Shown piece after piece: positions 1 to 9,816 of a DNA stretch of 64,000 bases. Within the stretch, counting starts at the first letter, position 1, and each line of letters starts with the position of its first letter. Made by a program: the position numbers and the translations under genes. Where the stretch lies: assembly GCF_003966755.1 (NCBI RefSeq), contig NZ_AP018005.1:1426001-1490000 (forward strand). The letters run 5' to 3'. The notes beneath the pieces were generated by a model. It searched no databases. It was not told where the DNA came from and saw only the letters and a program-made list of their open reading frames with translations. This DNA comes from Candidatus Rickettsiella viridis (GTDB lineage: Bacteria > Pseudomonadota > Gammaproteobacteria > Diplorickettsiales > Diplorickettsiaceae).

Positions 1-1111
1 TAATTTGAATTTCTACACCGCGCTGCTTTAACTGCTCTGTAATCAATGCAAAGTTAAACGTGTAAGGGCCTGTTAGCAAAGCTAATCCCACGGCGGCGGG
101 CTCCAGTGGATTTTGCCCACCTTTCTTTACCAAACTCCCTCCTATGAAAGCAAGATCAGCCGCTGCGTAGAATAAAAGCAATTCTCCCAGTGTATCGCCT
201 ACAAAAATATCTGTGGTAGCAGAACAAGGTTTATTCTCACTACGCTTTATTACCTGGTAACCATGGCTTTGATAAAAGTTCTTTAAACGATCCGCGCGAT
301 CAATATGCCGAGGTACTGAAACTAACAACACATTAGCCAATTTTTTTCTTAGCTGCGAAAAAGCTTCTAATATCTGCTCTTCTTCACCCTCATGGGTACT
401 CGCTGCTATCCAAACCAGTCGATCGTTTCCCCAATGTTCGCGCAATGCTTGAGCTTGTTCATTGAGTTGCGGCGGAAGCTCCAAATCAAATTTGATACTA
501 CCCGTCACATGGACTCGCTCTCGTGGTAATCCCAAATCAACAAACCGATCCGCATCCGCCTGTGTCGCCGCAATCACCTTACTAATACCTCTTAACATCG
601 CTTGCATCAGAGGCAAAATAAGGCGGTAACGTCTTGCTGATCGCGCTGATAAACGGGCATTAGCCAGCACCACAGGCAGCTGGTTCTGATGTGCTGCTAC
701 TAACAAATTAGGCCACAATTCTGTTTCCATTAAAATGAGCAAACGCGGTTTGAGTGTTTTAAAAAATCTTTTTAAAACACAGGGAAGATCATAAGGAAAA
801 TAAAGCTGTGTAACGCGACTTCCTAGTCCCGCATGAATACAGTTTACCCCACCAATCGTCTCATTCGTCACAATCACAGGGATATTGGGATAACGCTGCT
901 GTAACCCTTTGATCAGAGGAATAGCCGCCATTGACTCCCCAACGGATACGGCATGCAACCAAATCCCCTGTTGCGGTACTGGGCGTAATCCTATACTTAA
1001 GCGTTCATGCCAAAATTTAAGTGCGACGGGATTTTTACGACTTTTTACCCATAAACGCAATAAGATAAAAGGCAGCAATAAATAGAAGATTATTGTATAT
1101 AAGTATCGCAT
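1..1111 (-). CDS. waaA: 3-deoxy-D-manno-octulosonic acid (Kdo) transferase, partial at the left edge
   Basis: Transfers Kdo from CMP-Kdo to the lipid A precursor at the cytoplasmic face of the inner membrane, an essential step of LPS inner-core synthesis. Reading from an ATG at 1111, about 370 codons are open to the window edge, and the usual length is about 420, so the C-terminus lies outside. An N-terminal hydrophobic anchor (MRYLYTIIFYLLLPF) precedes a GT30-type domain with WLHAVSVGE, ETELWPN and, near the edge, FIGGSLVKKGGQNPLEPA, the hallmark nucleotide-sugar motif. It is transcribed divergently from djlA. Seen: motifs and the open frame. Whether it is mono- or bifunctional cannot be told from sequence alone. 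Confidence 0.93.
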   Translation of the reverse strand, partial: MRYLYTIIFYLLLPFILLRLWVKSRKNPVALKFWHERLSIGLRPVPQQGIWLHAVSVGESMAAIPLIKGLQQRYPNIPVIVTNETIGGVNCIHAGLGSRVTQLYFPYDLPCVLKRFFKTLKPRLLILMETELWPNLLVAAHQNQLPVVLANARLSARSARRYRLILPLMQAMLRGISKVIAATQADADRFVDLGLPRERVHVTGSIKFDLELPPQLNEQAQALREHWGNDRLVWIAASTHEGEEEQILEAFSQLRKKLANVLLVSVPRHIDRADRLKNFYQSHGYQVIKRSENKPCSATTDIFVGDTLGELLLFYAAADLAFIGGSLVKKGGQNPLEPAAVGLALLTGPYTFNFALITEQLKQRGVEIQI

Positions 1112-1228
1112 GCCTAAAAAAATTATACATTAATGCGAAAAATCCTCTCAGTCTATCGCCTCGCCGACTTTATGGCAACATAATATCCTGTTAGTCTTAA
1201 GCAAAATTTTATAAATCAGGTTTTCAAT

Positions 1229-2059
1229 ATGAATATATGGGGTAAGCTCATCGGGGGGTTTTTTGGGTTTTTACTTGCTGGCCCATTCGGACTCATACTC
1301 GGTGTTTTCATTGGGCATCTATTTGATCGGGGACTTTCTAGAAATCAGGGCTGGACTTTTTCCTCCATCAATCCTTCGGTTGCACAACAGGTTTTCTTTG
1401 ACAGCACATTTTCGGTCATGGGGCATATCGCTAAATTAGATGGACGTGTGTCAGAAGCTGAAATTCAAGCGGCACGTGCCATTATGACTCGGCTAGGTTT
1501 AACGGAAACCATGCGCAAAAAAGCCATTGACTTATTTAATCAAGGCAAACAGCGCTCTTTTGATTTAGAGAAAACCTTAAAGCACCTTGTCCAAACCTGT
1601 CATAGAAACAAAGTATTACTGAAGCTGTTTGTGGAAATACAAATGCAAAGCGCATTGGCCGAACAACCTATCAGTCGTGACAAACAGAAAGTATTACAAA
1701 AAATTTATCAATATTTAGGCTTTACTCCCATTAACTTTAGTTTCTTCGAGCATATATTCAATTTTGAACAAGCCTTTAGGCAGCAGTCTAGCCAGCAACA
1801 GCAAAAAGGGCACTACCAACACCAATCATCTCACTCCCGACATCAGCTGAATCTGCGCGATGCCTATGCTATCTTAGGGATTCCTGAAAGTGCTTCACCA
1901 GCGGAAATTAAAAAAGCTTATCGTAAGTTAATGAGCCAGCATCATCCTGATAAACTTGTATCAAAAGGACTCCCGGAAGAAATGATAAAAATTGCAACCG
2001 AGAAAACCCAAAACATTAAGGCCGCTTATGAACGCATCTGCGCGGCGAAGGGGATATAA
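1229..2059 (+). CDS. djlA: DnaJ-like membrane co-chaperone DjlA
   Basis: Inner-membrane J-domain protein that stimulates DnaK ATPase activity. Of 276 residues (E. coli about 271), 5-32 form a Gly-rich membrane segment, about 50-170 a TerB-like helical domain, about 185-206 a Gln/His-rich linker, and 208-276 the J domain with the invariant HPD at 239-241. In Legionellales the homologue is known to matter for intracellular growth and stress. Its stop overlaps the rpe start by one base (TAATG), so the two genes are translationally coupled. It diverges from waaA. Confidence 0.95.
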   Translation: MNIWGKLIGGFFGFLLAGPFGLILGVFIGHLFDRGLSRNQGWTFSSINPSVAQQVFFDSTFSVMGHIAKLDGRVSEAEIQAARAIMTRLGLTETMRKKAIDLFNQGKQRSFDLEKTLKHLVQTCHRNKVLLKLFVEIQMQSALAEQPISRDKQKVLQKIYQYLGFTPINFSFFEHIFNFEQAFRQQSSQQQQKGHYQHQSSHSRHQLNLRDAYAILGIPESASPAEIKKAYRKLMSQHHPDKLVSKGLPEEMIKIATEKTQNIKAAYERICAAKGI

Positions 2060-2742
2060 TGTATCCGTGTAAAGAGTATGTGATTTCGGCTTCCATTTTA
2101 TCTGCTGATATGGGTCACTTAGCTAAAGAAGCCAACGCTGTATTAAAGGCAGGGGCCAATTGGCTACATGTTGATGTCATGGATAATCATTATGTACCCA
2201 ACCTCACTTTTGGACCGATGGTTTGTGAGGCATTACATAAGCACCTTCCGCATGCTTTTTTAGATGTACACCTGATGGTAGAACCAATCGATGCATTGAT
2301 CCGTGGTTTTGCTAAAGCAGGTGCCAAACAAATCAGTTTTCATCCCGAAGCAAGCAATGATGTCACTAAAAATCTACAACAAATTCATGTGTTAGGATGT
2401 AACGCAGGATTAGCTATCAACCCAAAAACCGATTTAAACTACTTAAATGCTGTTTGGGATCAGCTGGATTTTATACTGATGATGTCTGTCAATCCTGGAT
2501 TTGCTGCGCAACCCTTTATACCTGAGGTTTTAGATAAAATAACTACTGTTAAACAGCTTATTCAAGAAAAAAACCTAAACATCCGTTTAGGCGTCGATGG
2601 CGGTATAAAAGAAAATAATATTGCGACCGTTGCAAATGCGGGCGCTAACACATTTATATTAGGCTCCGCTATTTTTAATTCAGCTGATTATTCAGAAACA
2701 CTCCATAAACTTCGGCACGCTTTAACAAGCAAGGAAAAATAA
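2059..2742 (+). CDS. rpe: Ribulose-phosphate 3-epimerase
   Basis: Interconverts ribulose 5-phosphate and xylulose 5-phosphate in the pentose phosphate pathway, feeding the transketolase encoded at 24.3 kb. The 227-residue TIM barrel shows the family motifs: SASILSADMGHL near the start, HVDVMDNHYVPN with metal-ligand His and Asp, DVHLMV, MMSVNPGFAAQPF, and LGVDGGI with the catalytic Asp. Length matches the family. It overlaps djlA by one base upstream and is followed one base later by a lipoprotein gene, so the three probably form one transcript. Confidence 0.96.
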   Translation: MYPCKEYVISASILSADMGHLAKEANAVLKAGANWLHVDVMDNHYVPNLTFGPMVCEALHKHLPHAFLDVHLMVEPIDALIRGFAKAGAKQISFHPEASNDVTKNLQQIHVLGCNAGLAINPKTDLNYLNAVWDQLDFILMMSVNPGFAAQPFIPEVLDKITTVKQLIQEKNLNIRLGVDGGIKENNIATVANAGANTFILGSAIFNSADYSETLHKLRHALTSKEK

Positions 2743-2743
2743 C

Positions 2744-3136
2744 ATGCGCTCATCACTTTTTATTTCATGCATTTTATGTTTTTTATTAAGCGCCTGTGCT
2801 TCGTCTACCGCTTATCAGCAACAAATACAGCACTGGCGAGGAAAGAATATTCAAACACTACGACAACAGTGGGGACAACCGGAAGCAGTCGTAAAACTTG
2901 CCAATGGCCATAGACTTTATCAATATATGCGCAAAAGCTTTTCTAGTATTCCTGATGCTAAGCGCCAACCTTTACACACGAATGACACGCTCTTTAAAAG
3001 TTATGAAGAACCTTGGCTCAGCAATATAACGATGGTGCGTTACTGCCGTACGACGTTTGAAACTAATAAGCATGGCACTATCATTAATATCAGCTTTAAT
3101 GGCAATAACTGCCTTGCTTATCGATTTATTCGGTAA
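2744..3136 (+). CDS. Small predicted outer-membrane lipoprotein, BamE-like fold possible
   Basis: The 130-residue product begins with a type II signal peptide (hydrophobic ISCILCFLLSACASS) whose lipobox LSAC places the lipidated Cys at residue 18. The mature part carries a pattern common in small SmpA/BamE-like lipoproteins: a WGQP turn after an amphipathic helix, a G..LYQY strand, then a C-terminal strand pair with two Cys (YCRTTFE and GNNCLAY) that could form a disulfide. The function is not known. It sits one base after rpe and ahead of lptD, so an envelope role is plausible, but this is inference from position. Confidence 0.72.
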   Translation: MRSSLFISCILCFLLSACASSTAYQQQIQHWRGKNIQTLRQQWGQPEAVVKLANGHRLYQYMRKSFSSIPDAKRQPLHTNDTLFKSYEEPWLSNITMVRYCRTTFETNKHGTIINISFNGNNCLAYRFIR

Positions 3137-3174
3137 TAATTTTTAATCATGAAACTAAGTATAAAGACTGCGCT

Positions 3175-5763
3175 GTGAAACGTAATGAATATAACGGCAA
3201 CACACGGAATAGCGTAAGCGACAAATCGGTAATTTCCTTACGCGCTATTGCTTGTCTATTCATTGCGGGCGGCCTTATAACGCCAGTCAGTGCAGCAACT
3301 GCCGAAAGCACATCCGTTGCACATGAGCTCGGCTGGATACCGGATAAGCTAAGTATTTGTAGAGGCTCCTACCTGGATCCTCTGCACGCTTACGCTAAAA
3401 TGTCTTTAGCCAACTTTGATCAAGCTTTTACTCATATTGATGCGGCACAATCTCATTTTTCATTTGAGGGCACTTCCACTTTAAGTGGGCATGTTGTTAT
3501 TACACAACCAGGACGCGTTCTGTATGCGGATAAAGTCTATTTTTATCGTGATCCTGTCTCCGGTAAAATTACTAATATGGATTTACGTGGTGAAATTAAG
3601 ATCCACGAACCTAATCTATTAATAAAAGCTAAAAAGGCACATTTAGATATTGATAAACAATCCGGTTCAATCACGGATATTATTTATCGCATTTTATTGC
3701 GTAGCAGCACTATCTTATTCGGCACAAATGAAAAAATGCCTATTAATGCTTGGGGAACCGCAAGCAATGCAGAACAAAATTATCCGGGCCTGATTACCTT
3801 ATATGATGCAAATTATACCACCTGCGCACCAACCAATCCTGTTTGGCAATTATCTGCGAAAAAAATAATATTAAATCGGGATACGGGACGAGGTAAAGCC
3901 TATAACACCTGGTTAGATTTTAAAGGAACTCCTATTTTTTATAGTCCTTATATTGGGTTTCCCATTGATGATCGTCGCCAATCCGGTTTTTTATTTCCCA
4001 ATCTGAACAACACCACACAATCCGGTATTGGCATTGGATTTCCTTATTATTGGAATATTACAACAAATTACGATTTCTTATTTACACCGACATTTTTAAC
4101 TAAACGCGGAATACAATTAAATGGGGAATTGCGTTATCTCACGCGTAAAAGCGAAGGAAGAATAACAGCGACTTATCTTCCCCATGATCGTGCTGCCACT
4201 AAACTTGCAGATCAAATTCCTTTTCTTTACCCGAATACGAATCCGCTTATTTTTCCTCGTGACAATCGACGTTCACTCACTTGGCAAGAACAACGCCAAT
4301 GGTCACCTCGATGGTCCAGCTTTGTTGATTTTAATTGGGTGGGAGATGATTATTATGTAGAAGATTTTAGCAATCCAAACACTATTGCTATTAATCAGCT
4401 CGCTCAACACGCTGAGATAAATTATTCAGGGGATATCTGGAATTTCACAACACGTTTAATGCGCTACCAAACACTTCATCCTTTGAACCAAGCACCGGTT
4501 AATAATCCTTATAACAGCCTGCCCGAAATCGATTTAAGTAGTAGCACACAGTCATTTCATGGATTTAATTATCAATTGAGCAATCAACTCAATTATTTTC
4601 AAGCGTTAAACAATCCTGGTGAATTAGTTCCACCGCCGCAAGCATTACGCCTGAATATTCAACCTTCTATCAGCTATCCTATTCTAGATAAAAGTTATTA
4701 CATCATTCCTCGCATACAACTAAGCTTAACGCATTACAACATTCGTAACCAAGTGCCGGGATATAAAAGTGCGATTCAACGCACAACACCGTTATTTAGC
4801 ATTGATAGTGGTTTATATTTTGATCGTCAATTTGATTGGGGTACTCACGCTTATCAACAAACCTTAGAGCCTCGCCTCTTTTATTTGTATGTGCCCTATC
4901 GCGATCAAAATAATATTCCTATTTTTGATAGCGCGCTCATCCCTTTTAGTTATGATAACCTTTTTTTGACGAATCGATTCAGTGGCTATGATCGAATCGG
5001 GGATGCAAACCAAATTAGTTTTGCTCTAACCACTCGACTGCTCGATCAAACGACTGGAGCAGAAAAACTCAGAGCAAGTATTGGTGAAATCTATTACTTT
5101 GAAAACAGACGTGTGGGTTTGTGTAGCCCGCTACAAAATCAACTGAGCACGGCAGGAACATTGTGTGCTAATCCCTTTGTCGTAGGCGCGACCTCACCCA
5201 CAGCCGAGTTTTCGCCCCTTGCCGGCCAGCTTAATTACAACCTCAGCTCAAAGTGGAGTACAACGGCCGATATCGCCTGGGATCCTTCCAGTCATGAGAT
5301 TATTAATGCAGCGGCTAATGTACAATATCACCCTTACCCAAACCAGCTCTTTAACATTAACTACGGACGTATTCGTTTTGGTGATGTGTTGCTAACAAAT
5401 CCTCCCACACCACCTAACAGCTCACAAAATGATTTCAATCGGCTTGGCTTCTCTTTTGCGACGCCACTTAAAAATCAGTGGAGTACTGTAGGAGGATGGA
5501 ACTATAATTTCAGCCATAATTATTCACAAAGCTTTTTCTATGGACTTCAGTACGATAGTTGTTGCTGGGCATTTCGTGCCGTCGCAGGTCGTACTTTTTA
5601 TGCTTTAAATCAAAATAGTGACCCTATTTTTAACAATGTTATTTACTTCCAATGGCAGTTCAAAGGCTTGAGTACCATAGGTATCAGTGATATAACCAGC
5701 TTTTTGACAAGTAATATTCCTGGCTATACGGATAACTTCCAGTCTAGTGCCAATCTTTTATAG
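3175..5763 (+). CDS. lptD: LPS-assembly protein LptD
   Basis: Outer-membrane beta barrel that, with the LptE lipoprotein plug, inserts LPS into the outer leaflet. It uses a GTG start at 3175; no in-frame ATG is available before the signal peptide. Residues about 20-41 are the signal peptide, about 85-220 the periplasmic LptA/OstA-like N-domain, and about 250-862 the barrel. Cys62, Cys217 and the CC pair near 796-797 correspond to the four Cys that form the inter-domain disulfides in E. coli LptD. Length (862) is slightly above the E. coli protein (784). The gene is followed 9 bases later by surA, the conserved lptD-surA order; the usual pdxA-ksgA continuation is absent. Confidence 0.96.
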   Translation: MKRNEYNGNTRNSVSDKSVISLRAIACLFIAGGLITPVSAATAESTSVAHELGWIPDKLSICRGSYLDPLHAYAKMSLANFDQAFTHIDAAQSHFSFEGTSTLSGHVVITQPGRVLYADKVYFYRDPVSGKITNMDLRGEIKIHEPNLLIKAKKAHLDIDKQSGSITDIIYRILLRSSTILFGTNEKMPINAWGTASNAEQNYPGLITLYDANYTTCAPTNPVWQLSAKKIILNRDTGRGKAYNTWLDFKGTPIFYSPYIGFPIDDRRQSGFLFPNLNNTTQSGIGIGFPYYWNITTNYDFLFTPTFLTKRGIQLNGELRYLTRKSEGRITATYLPHDRAATKLADQIPFLYPNTNPLIFPRDNRRSLTWQEQRQWSPRWSSFVDFNWVGDDYYVEDFSNPNTIAINQLAQHAEINYSGDIWNFTTRLMRYQTLHPLNQAPVNNPYNSLPEIDLSSSTQSFHGFNYQLSNQLNYFQALNNPGELVPPPQALRLNIQPSISYPILDKSYYIIPRIQLSLTHYNIRNQVPGYKSAIQRTTPLFSIDSGLYFDRQFDWGTHAYQQTLEPRLFYLYVPYRDQNNIPIFDSALIPFSYDNLFLTNRFSGYDRIGDANQISFALTTRLLDQTTGAEKLRASIGEIYYFENRRVGLCSPLQNQLSTAGTLCANPFVVGATSPTAEFSPLAGQLNYNLSSKWSTTADIAWDPSSHEIINAAANVQYHPYPNQLFNINYGRIRFGDVLLTNPPTPPNSSQNDFNRLGFSFATPLKNQWSTVGGWNYNFSHNYSQSFFYGLQYDSCCWAFRAVAGRTFYALNQNSDPIFNNVIYFQWQFKGLSTIGISDITSFLTSNIPGYTDNFQSSANLL

Positions 5764-5772
5764 TAGTGAACT

Positions 5773-7068
5773 ATGCATCATTTTAAAAAATTTGTTTCTC
5801 TTGTTATTTTATTAAGCAGCTTGCTTGTTTCAATGGCTAGTGCCGCTGAAACCCTGGATCGTATTGTTGCCGTCGTTAATACACACGTTATCACGCAGCA
5901 ACAGCTTAACGAGCAAATAGAATTAGCACGCCAACAAGCACAAGCCGAAAATAAGCCTATCCCTACTGCCGCCAGTTTTCGCACGGAAGTTCTTAATCAT
6001 ATGATCGATACTGAATTACAGCGTCAATTAGCTGAAACGGCCGGTATGAAAGTGGATGAGGCGGGTTTAGATAAAACAATCGCAAGCATTGCCCAGCGTA
6101 ATGGTCTCACTGTTGGAGAATTACGTAGTCGACTCGAGCAAGAAAATATACCTTACGCAAAGTATCGACAAAAAATACGTGAACAATTAATTACGGCTCG
6201 TTTACAACAAGATGAAGTGGGCCAAAAAATTACTGTGACCCCACAAGAAATAACCGATGCGCTTGCACATATGCCAAAACCTAATTCAGGAAATGCCGCT
6301 TATCATATTGAAGATCTGCTAGTACCACTTCCAAATAATCCATCATCAAACGTTTTAGCCACGACCAAACAAGCAGCTTTATCTCTGTTGCAACAAGCAA
6401 AAAGTGGCCGCTCTTTCCAACAACTGGTGGAACAACCACAAAATGCATCATTATCCCTATCTGGCGGTGATCTAGGCTGGCGCCCCCTGAATGAATTACC
6501 AGATATCTTTCAATCATCGGTACAGTCATTAAAACCAGGCGAAATAGCAGGTCCTATTCAAGCACAAAATGGCTTTCATCTCATTCGTTTGTTAGAGAGC
6601 CGTGGAAGCTCAGCAACTGCACCTCGTACCGTCACATCTACACACGTGCGACATATTTTAATTAAAACTTCTCCGTTGGTTAGTAATAAGCAAGCCGAAC
6701 AACGCCTGAGAGAAATCCGTGCTGAAATTTTACGTGGTGGTAACTTTGCTGACCTGGCAAAAAAATATTCACAAGATCCTGGATCTGCTGTCAAAGGCGG
6801 TGATCTAGGCTGGACACTGCCCGGTACATTTGATCCAACCTTTGAAACACAAGAAAACAAACTACCGCTTAATCAGCTTAGTTTACCTTTTCAAACTCAA
6901 TTCGGTTGGCATTTGATACAGGTCTTAGGCCGCGAACAAAAACTACAAACCACCGAGTCACTCACGCGCGAACAAGCGGCACAATGGGTTTATCAGAAAA
7001 AATTTCAACAAGCCTTACAAAACTGGTTACGACAATTACGTCGTCAATCGTACGTAAAAATCATGTAA
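5773..7068 (+). CDS. surA: Periplasmic chaperone and peptidyl-prolyl isomerase SurA
   Basis: Escorts unfolded outer-membrane proteins, including LptD, through the periplasm to the BAM complex. The 431-residue protein (E. coli 428) has a signal peptide ending near ASAAET (1-25), an N-terminal chaperone region with the QQQLNEQIE helix, and two parvulin (PpiC) domains at about 170-275 and 290-390. Each parvulin domain carries the GGDLGW signature and an NGFHLI or FGWHLI C-terminal strand. It directly follows lptD. The gene converges with the unrecognised reverse-strand gene ending at 7098. Confidence 0.96.
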   Translation: MHHFKKFVSLVILLSSLLVSMASAAETLDRIVAVVNTHVITQQQLNEQIELARQQAQAENKPIPTAASFRTEVLNHMIDTELQRQLAETAGMKVDEAGLDKTIASIAQRNGLTVGELRSRLEQENIPYAKYRQKIREQLITARLQQDEVGQKITVTPQEITDALAHMPKPNSGNAAYHIEDLLVPLPNNPSSNVLATTKQAALSLLQQAKSGRSFQQLVEQPQNASLSLSGGDLGWRPLNELPDIFQSSVQSLKPGEIAGPIQAQNGFHLIRLLESRGSSATAPRTVTSTHVRHILIKTSPLVSNKQAEQRLREIRAEILRGGNFADLAKKYSQDPGSAVKGGDLGWTLPGTFDPTFETQENKLPLNQLSLPFQTQFGWHLIQVLGREQKLQTTESLTREQAAQWVYQKKFQQALQNWLRQLRRQSYVKIM

Positions 7069-7097
7069 TGTTTGCCAGATTTAATACTCGTAGCTTA

Positions 7098-8252
7098 TTA
7101 GAAAAGCAACCTTGCACTACTACACATTTTGACAACATCCTTTATTTCGCCGCTAAAACTACTCAAAGCTGAAATTAAAGAATCAACGTGTGATTTAAAG
7201 AATGAAGAAGTTTTCCCAATAAGAGTATTTTCAATGCGATTATCCGCCAATGGCGTAGCAAAAGAAGATCCTAAGTGATCTGAGGCTAGTTCTGTATCCT
7301 CTTTTGTTTTGGGAAGAAATGGTCCCCAATCATCGCTATACAGCTTATCTGTAAAAATTAAAGCATTTTCATCTTCTTCTTTTATTTTCACCCAATCATC
7401 CTGAGGTTCAAATGTGCATTTACTATATGCTTCATATATATCTGAAAGCATTTCATACGTCCTCTGTGTTCGAAGGGACCTATACCAATGAGGCTGATAT
7501 AAATTAGGTCCTTTGCTCTTTTTAGTAACGAGATCACGGATCTCATTTATTTTATTAATTAACTCCGTCAATTCACTCTTATCTAAGATGCTATCAATAT
7601 CAGCTAAACATTTTCGCACTCTCTGCAATCCATCCGGGCATTTAACCGGTCTAAAAAATAAATCCTTCCCCTCTTTATCCCAACCGGTAGAATTAACAAT
7701 TCGTTTGGTTCTTCGTAACAAAATTTTAGCAAAATAAATTTTGTCTAATGAATTGCTATCTTTATCCAAGCTAATAACTTGTCCATTCTTTAAAGTTGAG
7801 TAAGTTTCGTAACATTTATAAGAAACCCAAGCAGCTACGGCAAGAACATAGACACCACCTTTAAAAAGGCCTGATTGAGCAGAAATATCGAAGCTATCAT
7901 TATCCACCGTATTTCCCGCGTACACAGATTCCTTTTTTTTTGCCTTCCCTAACAACATACCCATCAAAAATTCTGTACCCGAATGATGTTTTCTGACTTC
8001 TGCATAGTATTTATAGTTCTCCTGGGTTACACAACCCCATTTGTATAGCGTGTTTAGTAATGCAAAACAAAAATCATTACGGGCTAGGCGTTTTTCTAAA
8101 TTATGTTCGATTTTTTTTTCTATTTTCCTAGTTAAAAACGAAGCTATTCGGTCCATAAGTGGAAGAATAGTTTTTTTAAAAAGAAAACTGAAAAACTCCG
8201 TTATATAGTACGATATGCTACTATAGCTACGGGGAGAGTTGTGCTCTGGCAT
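7098..8252 (-). CDS. Unrecognised protein, 384 residues, one probable membrane segment
   Basis: No family is recognised. The N-terminal third is rich in Lys and aromatic residues with amphipathic helices (about 15-60). One clear hydrophobic stretch lies at about 130-150 (GGVYVLAVAAWVSYKCYET). The C-terminal half is charged and helical with many Asp, Glu and Lys. There is no signal peptide. It is AT-rich like the next gene upstream on the same strand (8482-9726); the two are separated by 229 bases in which no gene is seen. Such lineage-restricted helical proteins in Legionellales are often secreted effectors, but nothing in this sequence proves that. Confidence 0.6.
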   Translation of the reverse strand: MPEHNSPRSYSSISYYITEFFSFLFKKTILPLMDRIASFLTRKIEKKIEHNLEKRLARNDFCFALLNTLYKWGCVTQENYKYYAEVRKHHSGTEFLMGMLLGKAKKKESVYAGNTVDNDSFDISAQSGLFKGGVYVLAVAAWVSYKCYETYSTLKNGQVISLDKDSNSLDKIYFAKILLRRTKRIVNSTGWDKEGKDLFFRPVKCPDGLQRVRKCLADIDSILDKSELTELINKINEIRDLVTKKSKGPNLYQPHWYRSLRTQRTYEMLSDIYEAYSKCTFEPQDDWVKIKEEDENALIFTDKLYSDDWGPFLPKTKEDTELASDHLGSSFATPLADNRIENTLIGKTSSFFKSHVDSLISALSSFSGEIKDVVKMCSSARLLF

Positions 8253-8481
8253 GTTGAATCACGATATTCTTTGAATTATAAGTTGACTGTAGATGATACC
8301 GTGGTTACATTAAAAAATTCTTAAACCCCTTAGAATCCCGAAACAACCCCAGGTCAAACGCATCTTAATTTTTAAGTAGTTGATTTTTGAGGCTTTTCTT
8401 CTTTTTAAATTATCGATGAACTTTTTTAACTACTTGATTTAATGGCCTTTTTTCTATTTAGATGCGCTTGTCCTGCTAGCC

Positions 8482-9726
8482 TTACAAAACAGGTTTTGCA
8501 GATGGAACCAACGCTTCTCCGCACGTCTTACGAATAGAGAAAAAATTAATAGAAGCACATGAACGGGTTCGTAATAAAGGGATTTCATCCACTTCTCTAT
8601 GTGCACGTTGACTTCCAGCTACTATTCGTGATTCTTCTCTCAAATGTTGTACTTCACTTTGTAGTCGACCTATTAACGTGGATTGTTTTGCTAATTCCCC
8701 TCTCAGTATATCTATTCGTTCCTTATATAAGGCTTCCAAACGCTGCATTCTTTCATTTAAAGAATCGGCAGAACGAGATTCCCGTGCACGATGTTTATCC
8801 AATCGTTCTGGATCAACGTGATGAGAAAAAATTGTATTTAATTTATTTAATATCTTATCGATAGAATCCGAAGCCCCTATTAATTCTGGATTATTTTTAG
8901 TTAAATACTGTGCAAATACCGTTAGCCAAAGCACATTAATTTCCAATTGTCTAGATTTTTCTATGTCAGGTTCGTCTAACTCAAATTTACTCTCAAAAAA
9001 TTCTAGGATTTTTTCAGCAAGTGGATCTGATTTATAAAGCTCATATTTCCCTGGATTATGTGTACAATCCGTAAAAATTTTCCATATTTTTTTAGATTCT
9101 TTTTTTAAAAATTTTCTTATCTCTCTATCCTGTTTATTTTTTGGCGCCTTTATCTTCGTTAGTCGACGATGTAGCCGATGAAAAGGTTCTTGTATTTTAT
9201 CCCACAAACTACTTTCTTTTGATCTACTATAGATTAATTGGAATTTATCTACATTAAAAAGAACCACTAAATCTGAAACCATCTTAAGCATTTCATCGCT
9301 TGGCTTATTTCCCATAAAAGCTTTGGCTGATATTTTCGCTCTATTTTTACTTAACGACGTTAACAATCCATACACCCCGGTTACAATAGTTGTTCCTAAA
9401 AAACTAATTACCACTGGCGTAGCCACCGCTATAAACGGAAAAAGTGTTAGCGCTGCCGTAATCATCGCTCCTATTTCAATCGCCAACAACATGCGAAGAA
9501 TTAGGGCTCCTGCTAAATAAGACAATGATTTATAAAACCAACCCTCTTTTTGCCCCACCGACATCCTCGCACTATTACCGAGCGCGCCTGCCATAACAGC
9601 CTGTGAAGTTAGCTGTTTGTTTAACTTTCTCCATAAAATTCTACCGTAATCACCTTGTAGCTCTTGGGAATTTCCCACACAATCATTGACTATCAACCTT
9701 GCCATAGAAATAGATTCAAGATTCAT
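8482..9726 (-). CDS. Unrecognised membrane protein with C-terminal coiled coil, 414 residues
   Basis: No family is recognised. Residues about 70-130 contain a long hydrophobic region that could form a hairpin or two to three membrane helices (LRMLLAIEIGAMITAALTLF and the following FIAVATPVVISFLGTTIVTG). A charged helical domain follows (about 140-310), then a heptad-like stretch about 320-370 with repeated Glu, Arg and Leu that looks like a coiled coil. There is no signal peptide. The architecture (hydrophobic hairpin plus coiled coil) resembles that of many intracellular-pathogen effectors or inclusion-type proteins; this is inference only. Confidence 0.6.
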   Translation of the reverse strand: MNLESISMARLIVNDCVGNSQELQGDYGRILWRKLNKQLTSQAVMAGALGNSARMSVGQKEGWFYKSLSYLAGALILRMLLAIEIGAMITAALTLFPFIAVATPVVISFLGTTIVTGVYGLLTSLSKNRAKISAKAFMGNKPSDEMLKMVSDLVVLFNVDKFQLIYSRSKESSLWDKIQEPFHRLHRRLTKIKAPKNKQDREIRKFLKKESKKIWKIFTDCTHNPGKYELYKSDPLAEKILEFFESKFELDEPDIEKSRQLEINVLWLTVFAQYLTKNNPELIGASDSIDKILNKLNTIFSHHVDPERLDKHRARESRSADSLNERMQRLEALYKERIDILRGELAKQSTLIGRLQSEVQHLREESRIVAGSQRAHREVDEIPLLRTRSCASINFFSIRKTCGEALVPSAKPVL

Positions 9727-9795
9727 ATTATGATCTCATTTGAATTATTTAGATGGAATTATAGCAAAGGAGACTTAAAAAATTATTAATATAAC

Positions 9796-9813
9796 TTCTA
9801 TTAATTAATAGAA
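9796..9813. terminator. 18-bp perfect palindrome just after mfd
   Basis: TTCTATTAATTAATAGAA is self-complementary and lies 3 bases beyond the mfd stop. On the reverse strand a run of six T follows about 20 bases later. The AT-only stem is weak, so a terminator role is only possible; it could equally be a protein-binding site. Confidence 0.3.
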
Positions 9814-9816
9814 AAA

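Noticed and set aside
6906-7172. 88-codon frame across the 3' end of surA
   Set aside because: It overlaps the second parvulin domain in another frame and has no family match.
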